A stretch of DNA of 64,000 bases from Rhodococcoides kroppenstedtii (GTDB taxonomy: Bacteria > Actinomycetota > Actinomycetes > Mycobacteriales > Mycobacteriaceae). The position numbers were made by a program, and so were the translations under genes. Of the stretch, positions 33,522 through 42,071 are shown in pieces. The stretch's first letter is position 1. Each line of letters opens with the position of its first letter. Below the pieces are notes generated by a model, which was not told the origin of the DNA, did not search any database, and worked only from the letters and a program-made list of their open reading frames with translations. The stretch covers positions 1 to 64,000 of the forward strand of contig NZ_FOJN01000018.1 of the NCBI RefSeq assembly GCF_900111805.1. Direction: 5' to 3'.

Positions 33522-35022
33522 CGGCAGCCGACTCCGGCGCCGGCGCGGGCGTCTCGGCGGAGCCGGGGGCCGCCGAGACACCCGACCCGCGCCCGACGAA
33601 GAACGACGCCGCCACGGCGACCAGGGACACGACCCCGCCGAACAGGAACGCGGTGTGCACGCCGGCCTCCGACGCGGCGACGGCGTCGGCGCCGTCGGTG
33701 GCCCGTGCCGTCGCCGTCGTCGACATGACGGTGACGAACAGCGCGGTGCCGGCCGCACCGGCCAACTGCTGCACGGTCGAGAAGATGGCGCTGCCGTGCG
33801 AGTAGAACTGCGGCGGAACGGATCCGAGCGACGACGTCATGAGGGGCGTCATCATCATCGCGAGTCCGAGCGACATCACCACGTGGATGGCGACGACGGT
33901 GCCCTGGGTGGACTGCGCGTCGAGGCTCGTCATCGCCCACAGTGAACCGGACACGACCATCGAGCCCGGGACCACCAACGGCCGAGCGCCGACGCGGTCG
34001 AACGCGCGCCCGACGAAGGGCGCCAGCAGACCCATCGCGAGACCGCCGGGGAGCAGCGTCAGCCCGGTGGCCAGGGTGTCGAGGCCGAGCACGTTCTGCA
34101 GGTACATCGGCAGGAGGATGAGCGCGCCGAAGAGTGCCATCATCGAGATGGCGATCATGCCGAGTCCGACGGAGAACGCCGGCGTCGCGAAGGGGCGCAG
34201 ATCGAGCAGAGCCGTTCCCGCATCCTGACGGCGACGCTGGCGAATCACGAAGAACGTCAACGCGACCAGTCCGACGCCCAGCGGAATCCAGACGGGCACC
34301 GCAGCGCCCTCGGCCAAGTGCCCGATGCTGCTCAGTCCGTAGACGATACCGCCGAACGCTAAGGCCGACGCCACGACCGAGACCACGTCCAGCGGTGCGC
34401 GCCGAGTCTCGGTCACGTTGCGCACGAGCGCGAGTCCGAGGCCGGTGGCCAGGAGACCGATGGGCAGCACCAGCCAGAACATCCACCGCCACCCCAGCGC
34501 GCCGAGCACGACCCCCGAGATGGTGGGCCCGACGGCGGGCGCCACGGCGATCACGATGGAGATGACGCCCATCATGCGCCCACGCCGCGATTCGGGGACG
34601 AGCGAGAGAACCGTGGTCATGAGGAGCGGCAACATGATCGCGGTGCCGGCGGCCTGGATCACGCGCGCTCCGAGGAGCACCTCGAAGCCCGGTGCGAGGG
34701 CGGCAAGCAGGGTGCCGGTGACGAACGACGTCATGGCGGCGGTGAAGACCTGGCGCACCGTGAAGCGCTGGAAGAGGTAGCCGGTGGTCGGGATGACCAC
34801 GGCCATCGTCAGCAGGAACGCGGTGGTGAGCCACTGCGCGGTCGACGCGCCGATCGACAGATCCGTCATGAGCGTGGGAAGGGCGACGCTCATGATCGTC
34901 TCGTTGAGGATCATGACGAAGGCCGCGACCACCAGCACGCCGATGAGCAGCGCGCTGCCGGGCGCCATCCGCTCGTCGGTCGAGTCCGCGGCCGGTGTCG
35001 TGTCGTGTTCGGTGGTGCGCAC
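33514..35022 (-). CDS. DHA2-family multidrug efflux MFS
   Basis: The 502-residue 14-helix proton antiporter shows the DHA2 signatures VMILNETIMSVALPTLMTDL in helix 1, RVIQAAGTAIMLPLLMTTVL in helix 4 and VGPTISGVVLGALGWRWMFW in motif C. It is divergent from a TetR gene with a TGACAGT-G-ACTGTCA palindrome between them, the standard arrangement for a drug-inducible pump. The C-terminus is proline/alanine rich. It converges on the catabolic operon but is not part of it. Confidence 0.92.
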   Translation of the reverse strand: MRTTEHDTTPAADSTDERMAPGSALLIGVLVVAAFVMILNETIMSVALPTLMTDLSIGASTAQWLTTAFLLTMAVVIPTTGYLFQRFTVRQVFTAAMTSFVTGTLLAALAPGFEVLLGARVIQAAGTAIMLPLLMTTVLSLVPESRRGRMMGVISIVIAVAPAVGPTISGVVLGALGWRWMFWLVLPIGLLATGLGLALVRNVTETRRAPLDVVSVVASALAFGGIVYGLSSIGHLAEGAAVPVWIPLGVGLVALTFFVIRQRRRQDAGTALLDLRPFATPAFSVGLGMIAISMMALFGALILLPMYLQNVLGLDTLATGLTLLPGGLAMGLLAPFVGRAFDRVGARPLVVPGSMVVSGSLWAMTSLDAQSTQGTVVAIHVVMSLGLAMMMTPLMTSSLGSVPPQFYSHGSAIFSTVQQLAGAAGTALFVTVMSTTATARATDGADAVAASEAGVHTAFLFGGVVSLVAVAASFFVGRGSGVSAAPGSAETPAPAPESAAVR

Positions 35023-35094
35023 GCGCGATCCCTCTCCAGTCGTCGAGCCGCGATCCTCGTGGGTCGCCTCGCTCGGTGATAGTCTGCGTCTACC

Positions 35095-35109
35095 TGACAG
35101 TGACTGTCA
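35095..35109. promoter_or_regulatory. TetR operator TGACAGT-G-ACTGTCA
   Basis: A 15 bp palindrome with perfect 7 bp arms around a single G, midway between the divergent efflux gene and tetR. It is likely bound by the adjacent TetR and represses both genes. Confidence 0.75.
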
Positions 35110-35171
35110 AAGTGATACTCACAACCGCCGAACACCGATACTGCCCGACAGATTCCCGCCGAGGAGTGACG

Positions 35172-35783
35172 ATGGACCTCCGCGAACGACGCCGCGAAGC
35201 GACGCGCGTCGAGATCACCGACGCCGCCTTGACCCTGGTCGAGCGGCACGGCTTCTCGGCGACCACGGTCGAGGACATCGCCCGTGAGGCCGGCGTCTCC
35301 CCGAGCACGTTCTTCCGGCACTACGCCACCAAGGAGGATTCCGTCCTCCGCGGCGACACCCTGTTCGAGGCGGAGATCGACGGCTGGCTCACGGGCGCCG
35401 CTGCCGAGGACGTCACGCTCGCCGCACTGGAGGATCTATCCCGGCGATCGTTCGCACGCCTCGCGTCGGAACCGGCGGACGTGCGGGCCCGCCTGCTCCG
35501 CACCCGTCGTCTCGTGGCCGCCGATGCTCATCTGCGATCCGCCGCTTTCGCTGCCGACGCGATGGCGATGTGTCGGCTCACCGACCGCGTCGCCGACATC
35601 CTCGGCGGCACCGACGCCCGGCGCTACGCCCGGCTGCTCGTGGAGGTGGCCGGCACCACCGCGCGCGTCGTGTTCGACGCGTGGGCCGAGGCCGCCGAGA
35701 CCGACCCCCGGGCGGACCCCGTCACTCTCTACGACGGGGCGACGGCGGATCTTCGACGCCTCGTGACCGACGGGCGCCCCTGA
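35172..35783 (+). CDS. TetR-family regulator of adjacent efflux pump
   Basis: The 203-residue product has the HTH ALTLVERHGFSATTVEDIAR followed by EAGVSPSTFFRHYATKEDS, and a C-terminal ligand domain. ATG 35172 is favoured by GAGGAG at 35161-35166; a GTG at 35166 overlaps that site. It is divergent from the DHA2 pump with a palindromic operator between, so autorepression and repression of the pump are expected. The stop codon lies within the left arm of a strong terminator. Confidence 0.9.
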   Translation: MDLRERRREATRVEITDAALTLVERHGFSATTVEDIAREAGVSPSTFFRHYATKEDSVLRGDTLFEAEIDGWLTGAAAEDVTLAALEDLSRRSFARLASEPADVRARLLRTRRLVAADAHLRSAAFAADAMAMCRLTDRVADILGGTDARRYARLLVEVAGTTARVVFDAWAEAAETDPRADPVTLYDGATADLRRLVTDGRP

Positions 35784-35813
35784 TCGGGAGCGGCTCCTCC
35801 GATCAGGGGCGCC
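35773..35813. terminator. Bidirectional terminator, 15 bp stem
   Basis: GGCGCCCCTGATCGG (35773-35787) and its exact complement (35799-35813) form a hairpin with an 11-base loop. The tetR stop is inside the left arm. It separates convergent tetR and the urea-carboxylase-like remnant. Confidence 0.85.
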
Positions 35814-35834
35814 GCCGCACAACCGGGGAGCCGC

Positions 35835-37440
35835 TCACGTCTCGGCCGCGGTCACCCGAACTCCCCCGCCTCGGCCCCAGGCCGCCCGCTCGGCCCCGAA
35901 GGCCGCGGACTGCAGGGCGCGGAAGTCGTCGATGGGCGCCGCGTTCTCGGCGAGGAATCGCTCGTGCTCGGCCAGGGAAAAGGTGCCGTCGGTGACGTCC
36001 ACCCCGGGCCCCCGCCCGGCCGCGAGATCCGCCCGCAGATCCGCGAGTTCCTCGGTGGACACCGGATACCAGGAGATGCGGTCGAAGAAGCGCAGCAGCC
36101 AGGGCGTGCCCTCCTCGAAACCCGGTGCGGTGGAGGGGTGCCGGTGGTTCCACACCTGGGTGGTGCGCCCGACGAACTGGTAGCCCCCCGGCCCCTCCAT
36201 GCCGTAGATGCAGAGGTACGCCCCGCCGATCCCGACCGCGTTCTCCGGGGTCCAGGTCCGCGCCGGGTTGTACTTGGTGGTCACCATGCGGTGCCGGGGA
36301 TCGAGCGGAGTCGCGACCGGCGCACCGAGATACACGTCGCCGAGACCGAGCACCATGTACTCCGCGTCGTACACCGTGCGGTACACGTCGTCCACCGAGT
36401 CGAGACCGTTGACGCGCCGGATGAACTCGATGTTCCACGGGCACCACGGTGCGTCCGCCCGCACACCGTGCATGTACCGCTCCGTGGCCTCCCGCGTGGA
36501 CGGGTCGTCCCAGGAGAGCGGCAGGCGCACAGTGCGGGACGGCACCACCAGCTCGGTCGCGTCGGGCAGGGCGTCCTCGAGCTCCTCGAGCAGACCGGTC
36601 AGCCGCGGGACGGACAGCACGTCGGGGTCGACCTTGATCTGCAGCGAGCGGATACCGGGCGTCAGATCGCGCACGCCCGTCGCACCCTCGGCCACGAGCG
36701 CCTCGTGGAGCGCGTGCACCCGCGCGCGCAACGCGAGATCGAGTGTCATGGAGCCGTATTCGACGAGGACGTTGTCGTCACCCGACCGTCGGTACGTCAC
36801 CGGAACGGCCCCGTCGCGACGCACGAGGACGCCGTCGTCACCGTCGCCGCCGGCGGAGAAGACCGCGGGTGACGACGCGCGTCGGGCGACCCCCAGCTCG
36901 CGGATCGACGCCGCGTGGTCACCGCGCACGGCCACGAAGCGGACGGTGTCCCCCGGACGGAGCTGGCCCAGTTTCCACCGCTCGGCGGCGACGACGGTGA
37001 CCGGGCAGACGAAGCCGCCCAGCGACGGCCCGTCGGGGCCCAGCAGGATGGGGGTGTCGCCGGTAAAATCCAGCGCGCCCACGGAATAGGCGTTGTCGTG
37101 GATGTTCGACGGGTGCAGCCCGGCCTCGCCGCCGTCCTCTCGCGCCCAGGTGGGCCGCGGTCCGATCAGACGGACACCGGTGCGGTCGGAGTTGAAGTGC
37201 ACCTCGTAGTCGTGCCCCAGGACGGTCGCGATGTCCTCGCGGGTGAAGAACTCCGGCGCCCCATGAGGCCCCTCGGTCACGGCCAGCTCCCACCGGTGTC
37301 CCAGCGCAGGAACGTGATCGGACGGGATCCGCCGGGGCGGCGCGACGACCGCGGCGCCCCCGCCGGAGAGGACGTCGCCCGCCGCGAGCACCCGGCCGCG
37401 GTGCCCGCCGAACGTGCCCAGCGTGAACGTCGACGCGCTA
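35835..37440 (-). pseudogene. Urea carboxylase / 5-oxoprolinase-type carboxyltransferase remnant, 5' deleted
   Basis: Homology begins abruptly with [18 protein letters not shown], which in this family lies well inside the PxpC/AHS2 domain, and continues through the rest of AHS2, then the PxpB/AHS1 half ([57 protein letters not shown]). No start codon is placed sensibly, and about 130 N-terminal residues plus any biotin carboxylase are missing. The C-terminus stops at the point where full-length urea carboxylases continue into a biotinyl domain. The break coincides with the break in the gene on the opposite strand, showing a shared rearrangement. The frame itself is intact, so decay is recent or a shortened product persists. 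Confidence 0.8.
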
Positions 37441-38613
37441 CCGAGGTGGTGTCGGGCCTCGGTCTCGCGTTCGTCGACTGGACGGTGCTCCTCGCCGAAT
37501 CGCGCGGCGGTCGCTTCGACCGCGGTGACGACGGTATCCTCCGCTACCGGCCGTCGGGCCGAGAACCGCTGGTGTACGCGGGATCTCGGCGCGGCGTGCC
37601 GTACCACGCGAAGATCTCGTACTCCATCGCGGACGCCGCGCCGCCGCTGCCGCATCTCCTCCGGGCGGACGCGTTCCCGGACCGCACCCTGGACTTCCGC
37701 GCGGACGTGCTTCCCGTCGTCGCACGCGAATTGGCCCGCGCGCACTACCACGAGCTGTGGCGCTCGCACCCCGACCGCGTCCGCGGCCCGTTCGCACCGC
37801 TGGACGACGCCCTCGCCGCCGGGGACGACGCGCGCGTGGCCACCCTGGTGGCGTCGTCGATTCAGGACCCGGCCGATCGCTTCGACCTCGACCTGCTCGA
37901 CCGCCCGCTCGCGGGCGAAACGTTCCCCTCCCGGTCCGCCGCGGCCGAGTGCGTCCACGAGTACATCGACGCGGACCTGCGACGACGCGCCGACCCTGCG
38001 TACAGCGCGGACGCGGCGGTGTTCACCGCGCTGCTGTCGGTACACCGCGTGATCGGCGACCTCGTCCGGCTCGGCCGCCTCACACCCGCCGACATCGCCG
38101 CCGAGGCCGAGGGGAACGCTGCACTCGCTGTTCAGCTTCGTCGCCTCGGGTCCGCCCCCGGAACGCCTCGAGCAGATCCTCGCGCTCGGTCGCGCGGGCG
38201 TGATTCGCTTCCTCGGACCCGACACGAGATTCTCGACCGACGACGACGGCTACGTGGCCACCTCACCGTCCCACCCGGACGTCGTGCGCGCCCGCGCGTT
38301 CGTCGAGGCCCGTCTGCCGGTGGCCTCGGTGTCGGACACCGCGGACGACCTTCTGGCGACACTGTTCCGTCGAGGCCGCGTGGCGGAGGTGCGGAGCGCG
38401 GCGACCGGGCCGGGCAAGGTGGCCGTCGACGATCGATCGCGGGTGGTGGACGCGACGGGCGCGGCCACGGACGGGCTGTACGCCGTCGGTCCCTTCGTCG
38501 CGGGTCACACGTGGTCCGGCGCGTTTCCACGGCCGAACGTCGACGCCGGGTTCTTCCGCCACAACGAGGCGGTGGCGCGCGATCTGCTGACCGACGTCAC
38601 GTCGACGCGGTGA
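37440..38613 (+). pseudogene. FAD/NAD(P)-binding oxidoreductase remnant, 5' deleted and frameshifted
   Basis: The first recognisable residues are [20 protein letters not shown], an internal motif of the FAD/NAD(P)-binding family; the N-terminal Rossmann GxGxxG region is absent. The frame continues to DIAAEAEG near 38115. Homology then moves to another frame, [20 protein letters not shown] followed by RFLGPDTRF, up to the stop at 38613. The C-terminus (GLYAVGPFVAGHTWSGAFPR) is otherwise well conserved. So it has both a 5' deletion and a single-base-type shift. Confidence 0.8.
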
Positions 38614-38830
38614 CCTCGTTGCTCTCGCGTCGCCGAGCCTGCAGTCGACGCACCTTCAGCGCCGTCGCCGAGCCGACCAGCAGCACGCCGACCGCGAGAA
38701 CCGCCCCGCCCACGACGAACATGGTGCGGACCGGATGGGCGTCGTCGAGACGCGCGCCGACCGCCGCCCAGAACACGGCCAACGCGACGAACATCGCGAG
38801 GACGTAGAGCGCGGATCTCCGGGTGGTCAC
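38597..38830 (-). CDS. Small two-helix membrane protein
   Basis: The 77-residue product has two membrane helices (ALYVLAMFVALAVFWAAVGA and MFVVGGAVLAVGVLLVGSAT) and a basic C-terminus (KVRRLQARRRESN). GTG 38830 has AAGGAG eight bases upstream. The stop overlaps the end of the convergent oxidoreductase remnant. No family is assigned. Confidence 0.65.
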   Translation of the reverse strand: MTTRRSALYVLAMFVALAVFWAAVGARLDDAHPVRTMFVVGGAVLAVGVLLVGSATALKVRRLQARRRESNEVTAST

Positions 38831-38947
38831 AGTGGTCGCTCCTTCGTCACCCCTGATCGGACGGGCCCCTGGTCGGACGGGATCGAGTACCCCCGCGAGC
38901 GCCGATCTACCCGGCCGAACCCGGGCCGGTTCTAGACTGCTGGGGCA

Positions 38948-39922
38948 ATGGTCGACCGCAGGCAGTTCCTCCGGGCCGGCGTCGGCGCGTTCGCTGCCGC
39001 CGCGCTGTCCGGCTGCGCGTCCACGGCGCCGTGGCAGGCGGCGTCCGGCACTCTGAGGATCGCGGCGGGCAATCCGGGTGCCGTGTTCGACGAGTACGGA
39101 CGGGCCCTGGCGGACGAGGCCCGGGTGGCCATGCCGTCCCTGAATGCCTCCGCGGTGACCACCGCCGGCTCCGTGGCCAACGTCCGCGACGTGCTGGACG
39201 GGTCTGCTGACGTCGGGTTCTGCCTGGGCGACACCGCCACGTCGGCCGTCGCCGGACACGACCCCTTCGACGAACCGATGCCGATCGTCGCGGTGGCGCG
39301 CCTGTACGACAGTTTCCTGCAGATCCTGGTCCGGCAGGACTCCCCCGTGCGGACGCCGGCCGATCTGGTGGGCCGGCGGATCGTCGGCGGCGAGGTCGAA
39401 TCCGGAACGCGGTTGTCCGTGTCACGCTGCCTGGAGGCGGCCGGCCTCGGTCCGGACGACGTGCGCTACGCACCGCGGTCGCTCACCGACGCGGCATCGG
39501 ACCTCGCGGCCGGCACCGCCGACGCCGTGGCCTTCGTGAGCGGTTTCCCCATCACCGCCCTCGTCGAGCTCGGCACGCGGGTGCCGTTGCGCGCGTTGGA
39601 CATCGGCGGCCTCGTCGACCCGTTGGTGGAGCGGTGGGGGCCGAGCTACGTCACCGGTCCCCTCCCCCGCGGCCCCTACGGTCTGCCCACGGACGTCACC
39701 ACGGTGAGCATCAAGACCTACCTCGTCGCCGCCCCCGGCCTGGCCGATGACACGGTGTACGGGCTGGCCTCGGTCCTGTTCGACCGGCAGGACGCCGTGG
39801 CGAGGCGAGCACCGACCGTCCGTCAACCCACCGTCGCCGCCGGGATGTTCACCGCGCCGGTACCGCTGCATCCGGGTTCGCTGCGCTGGTTCCGGGACCG
39901 GGACGCGCGGGGAGGGTCGTGA
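38948..39922 (+). CDS. TAXI-family TRAP substrate-binding lipoprotein
   Basis: The 324-residue product has a Tat/lipoprotein signal: DRRQFLRAGVGAFAAAALSG with the lipobox cysteine directly after. The mature part is a TAXI periplasmic-binding domain (TLRIAAGNPGAVFDEYGRAL, RLYDSFLQILVRQDSPVRTP, VETGTRLSVS-type loop, TYLVAAPGLADDTVYGLASV). TAXI proteins usually feed TRAP transporters, but no TRAP membrane subunits are here. It converges on a histidine kinase and overlaps its 3' end by 74 bp, so it may instead present a ligand to the sensor, as described for TctC-like proteins. Confidence 0.85.
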   Translation: MVDRRQFLRAGVGAFAAAALSGCASTAPWQAASGTLRIAAGNPGAVFDEYGRALADEARVAMPSLNASAVTTAGSVANVRDVLDGSADVGFCLGDTATSAVAGHDPFDEPMPIVAVARLYDSFLQILVRQDSPVRTPADLVGRRIVGGEVESGTRLSVSRCLEAAGLGPDDVRYAPRSLTDAASDLAAGTADAVAFVSGFPITALVELGTRVPLRALDIGGLVDPLVERWGPSYVTGPLPRGPYGLPTDVTTVSIKTYLVAAPGLADDTVYGLASVLFDRQDAVARRAPTVRQPTVAAGMFTAPVPLHPGSLRWFRDRDARGGS

Positions 39923-41309
39923 CGCACCGCAGCCCCGGGTGCGCGGCCTCGATCACCACGGAGCCGCCGGCGTCGCGCACGCGCAGCACCAGGATGGACA
40001 ACCCCAGGCCGGTGCCGTCGACCTCGGCGTGACGCGGCAGTCGGTGGAACCGCTCGCCCAGTTCCGCCGCCTCGCTATCGGTGAGACCGGTGTCGGTGAG
40101 ATCGGTGTCGGTGGGACCTGTGCTGGCGGAACCGGTGTCGGTCGGGCCGCCGTGATCGCGCACGGTCACGACGTACCGGCGCGCGTCCCCGGTTCCGGTG
40201 CGCTCCAGCGTGATCTCGACGGGCGAATCCGGCGCGTACTTCGCGGCGTTGTCGAGCAGCGTGTCGACGATCGTCGGTACCAGGTCCTCCTCGAGCACGG
40301 CCGGAGCCTCGGTCTCGATTCCGGTGACCCGCAGTCGGCCGTCGAAGAGCGGCTCCCACAGCGCGATCCGCTCGCGGATCTGCGCCGCCACGTCCACGGG
40401 CACGCGGCGGCGGTCGTGCCCGCCCGCGCGGCTGACCTCGATGACACCCTCGAGGGCGCGCGCCATGCGATCCGCCTCGGCGAGAACGGGTTCGACGGCA
40501 GGATCGTCGGCGGCCAGGCCGTCGAGCCGGAGCCGCATGGCCGTCAACGGGTTGGCGAGCTGGTGCGAGACATCCGCGATCAGGTCGCGCTGCTGGCTCC
40601 GGGAGTACTCGACGGCGCGGGCCATCTCGTCGAAGGACGTGGCCAATCGTCGCAGCTCGGGCGGGCCGGCGTGTTCCGCCGCGCCCGGACGACGGCCGCT
40701 CGCGAGCGTCTGCACCCGTTCGGTGAGCTGGTCCACGGGCCGAACCACCCACGCCACCAACGGAACCCCGACCAGGAACGCCACCAGCGCGAGCAGAGCG
40801 ATTCCGCCGGCGACGGCGACGGCGAGCCGGGTGGCGACGTCGCCGCGCGGCCCGGCGGTGTCGACGACCATCACCACCGCACCGAGGATCTGCGCGTCCC
40901 GCCCGATGGGCGTGGCGACGATCAGCGGGTCGGTTCGCCAGGGCCACAACGCGGACGGCGCCGTGGTGGGGGTACCCGTGAGAGCCCGCTGCACCGCGTC
41001 GTCGTACCGCGGGTCCGACCCCACGGGGGCTTCGGCCCCGAATGCGAGAGTGCTGCCGTCGGGACCGATGACGGCGCTGCGCGTGCTGCCGGTGACCGCG
41101 TCGTACCGCGCGAGATCGGGACCCAGCAGGGCCGGCGCGCCCGATGCGGAATCGTCCACCAGCGCGGCGAATCGGGTGGCGGCGGCCAGGCGCTGTTCGT
41201 GCAGCGTGACCGCCCGCTCCTCCGCGTACGCCGTGACGAGCGGGGCGATCAGCGCCGTCAGGACCGCGGCCGTCAACGTGATCGCCAGGATCAGCAGTCG
41301 GCGCCTCAT
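39849..41309 (-). CDS. Sensor histidine kinase
   Basis: The 486-residue membrane kinase has a first helix near the N-terminus (LLILAITLTAAVLTALIAPL), an extracellular sensor of about 130 residues, a second helix (LAVAVAGGIALLALVAFLVG), HAMP, then HisKA with phospho-acceptor DVSHQLANPLTAMRLRLDGL and an HATPase domain (DNAAKYAPDSPVEI, VRDHGG, GTGLGLSILVLRV). The ATP-lid region is expanded by a low-complexity TDTG/TDTD repeat encoded by tandem DNA at 40080-40144. ATG 41309 overlaps the stop of the response regulator gene. Confidence 0.93.
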   Translation of the reverse strand: MRRRLLILAITLTAAVLTALIAPLVTAYAEERAVTLHEQRLAAATRFAALVDDSASGAPALLGPDLARYDAVTGSTRSAVIGPDGSTLAFGAEAPVGSDPRYDDAVQRALTGTPTTAPSALWPWRTDPLIVATPIGRDAQILGAVVMVVDTAGPRGDVATRLAVAVAGGIALLALVAFLVGVPLVAWVVRPVDQLTERVQTLASGRRPGAAEHAGPPELRRLATSFDEMARAVEYSRSQQRDLIADVSHQLANPLTAMRLRLDGLAADDPAVEPVLAEADRMARALEGVIEVSRAGGHDRRRVPVDVAAQIRERIALWEPLFDGRLRVTGIETEAPAVLEEDLVPTIVDTLLDNAAKYAPDSPVEITLERTGTGDARRYVVTVRDHGGPTDTGSASTGPTDTDLTDTGLTDSEAAELGERFHRLPRHAEVDGTGLGLSILVLRVRDAGGSVVIEAAHPGLRCVTTLPARPGPGTSAANPDAAVPAR

Positions 41310-41998
41310 TCCGGTCTCGTACTCGTCTCGTCTCGGTCCGCCGTCACCACGAGTCGGTATCCGACGCCCCGCACCGACTCCACCGCCGCGAGGTCACGCA
41401 GTTTCGCGCGCAGCGACGCCACGTGTACGTCGAGGGTGCGCGACGCGCCCACCCACGTCGTGTCCCACACCTCCTCCATGAGCGCCGCCCGGCTCACCGG
41501 CCGACCGGGCGTGCGGGAGAGGGCGACCAGCAGTTCGCTCTCCTTCGCCGTCAGCGCCCGCGGCGTCCCGTCGGCGCCCCAGATCTCGCGGGTGTCCGGA
41601 TCGAAGCGGAACCCGGGGTCCGGCGCCGCCGGAGTCGCGGCCCGTCCCACCGTGCGTCGGACGACGGCGTCCATCCGGGCGAGCAGGACGGGGACGCTGT
41701 AGGGCTTGGTCACGTAATCGTCGACTCCGGCCCGCAACGCCCCCACCACGGCGTCCTCGTGACGACGCGCGGTGAGGGCGACGATCGGGACCGCCGAGGT
41801 CTCCCGGATCCGCCGACAGACCCACAGCCCGTCGTGATCCGGCAGGCCCATGTCGAGCAGGACGATGTCCGCGTCGGCGACCAGATCGAGTGCCGCGGTG
41901 CCGGTCGCGGCGTGGCGGACGGACCACCCCTGCCGGCGGAGGGCGTGGGTGAGGGCGTCCGCGACGCCGAGATCGTCCTCGACGACGAGCACCTGCAC
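41306..41998 (-). CDS. OmpR-family response regulator
   Basis: The 230-residue product has a receiver domain (MQVLVVEDDLGVADALTHAL) with phospho-acceptor aspartate in VLLDMGLPDHDG and lysine in DDYVTKPYSVP, then a winged helix (ALTAKESELLVALSRTPGRP, TLDVHVASLRAKLRDLAAVE, VRGVGYRL). It is followed by the kinase through an ATGA overlap. Upstream by 49 bp is the MHS transporter, a likely target or co-transcribed partner; the pair resembles TctDE-type carboxylate sensing systems. Confidence 0.94.
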   Translation of the reverse strand: MQVLVVEDDLGVADALTHALRRQGWSVRHAATGTAALDLVADADIVLLDMGLPDHDGLWVCRRIRETSAVPIVALTARRHEDAVVGALRAGVDDYVTKPYSVPVLLARMDAVVRRTVGRAATPAAPDPGFRFDPDTREIWGADGTPRALTAKESELLVALSRTPGRPVSRAALMEEVWDTTWVGASRTLDVHVASLRAKLRDLAAVESVRGVGYRLVVTADRDETSTRPE

Positions 41999-42021
41999 GG
42001 GCTCACCTCCAGGAGTCGAAC

Positions 42022-42071
42022 CTAGCGCACCGCGACCTCGTCGCGACTAGCGCACCGTGACCTCGTCGCGA
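42022..42071. repeat. 25 bp tandem duplication at transporter 3' end
   Basis: Units 42022-42046 and 42047-42071 differ at one base. The duplication copies the last codons and TAG of the MHS transporter, so the fossil copy downstream still spells a stop and RDEV-like codons. Confidence 0.85.

Noticed and set aside
36915-37439. N-terminal extension of the FAD protein through the carboxyltransferase gene
   Set aside because: Antisense to well-conserved urea-carboxylase sequence; Rossmann homology absent, so the true 5' end is deleted.
37441-38225. Upstream extension of the urea-carboxylase-like frame
   Set aside because: Antisense to conserved FAD-protein sequence and lacking family motifs; it only reflects an absence of stop codons.
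38948-39922. TAXI protein as part of a TRAP transporter operon
   Set aside because: No DctQ/DctM-like membrane genes are adjacent; only a sensor kinase converges on it.
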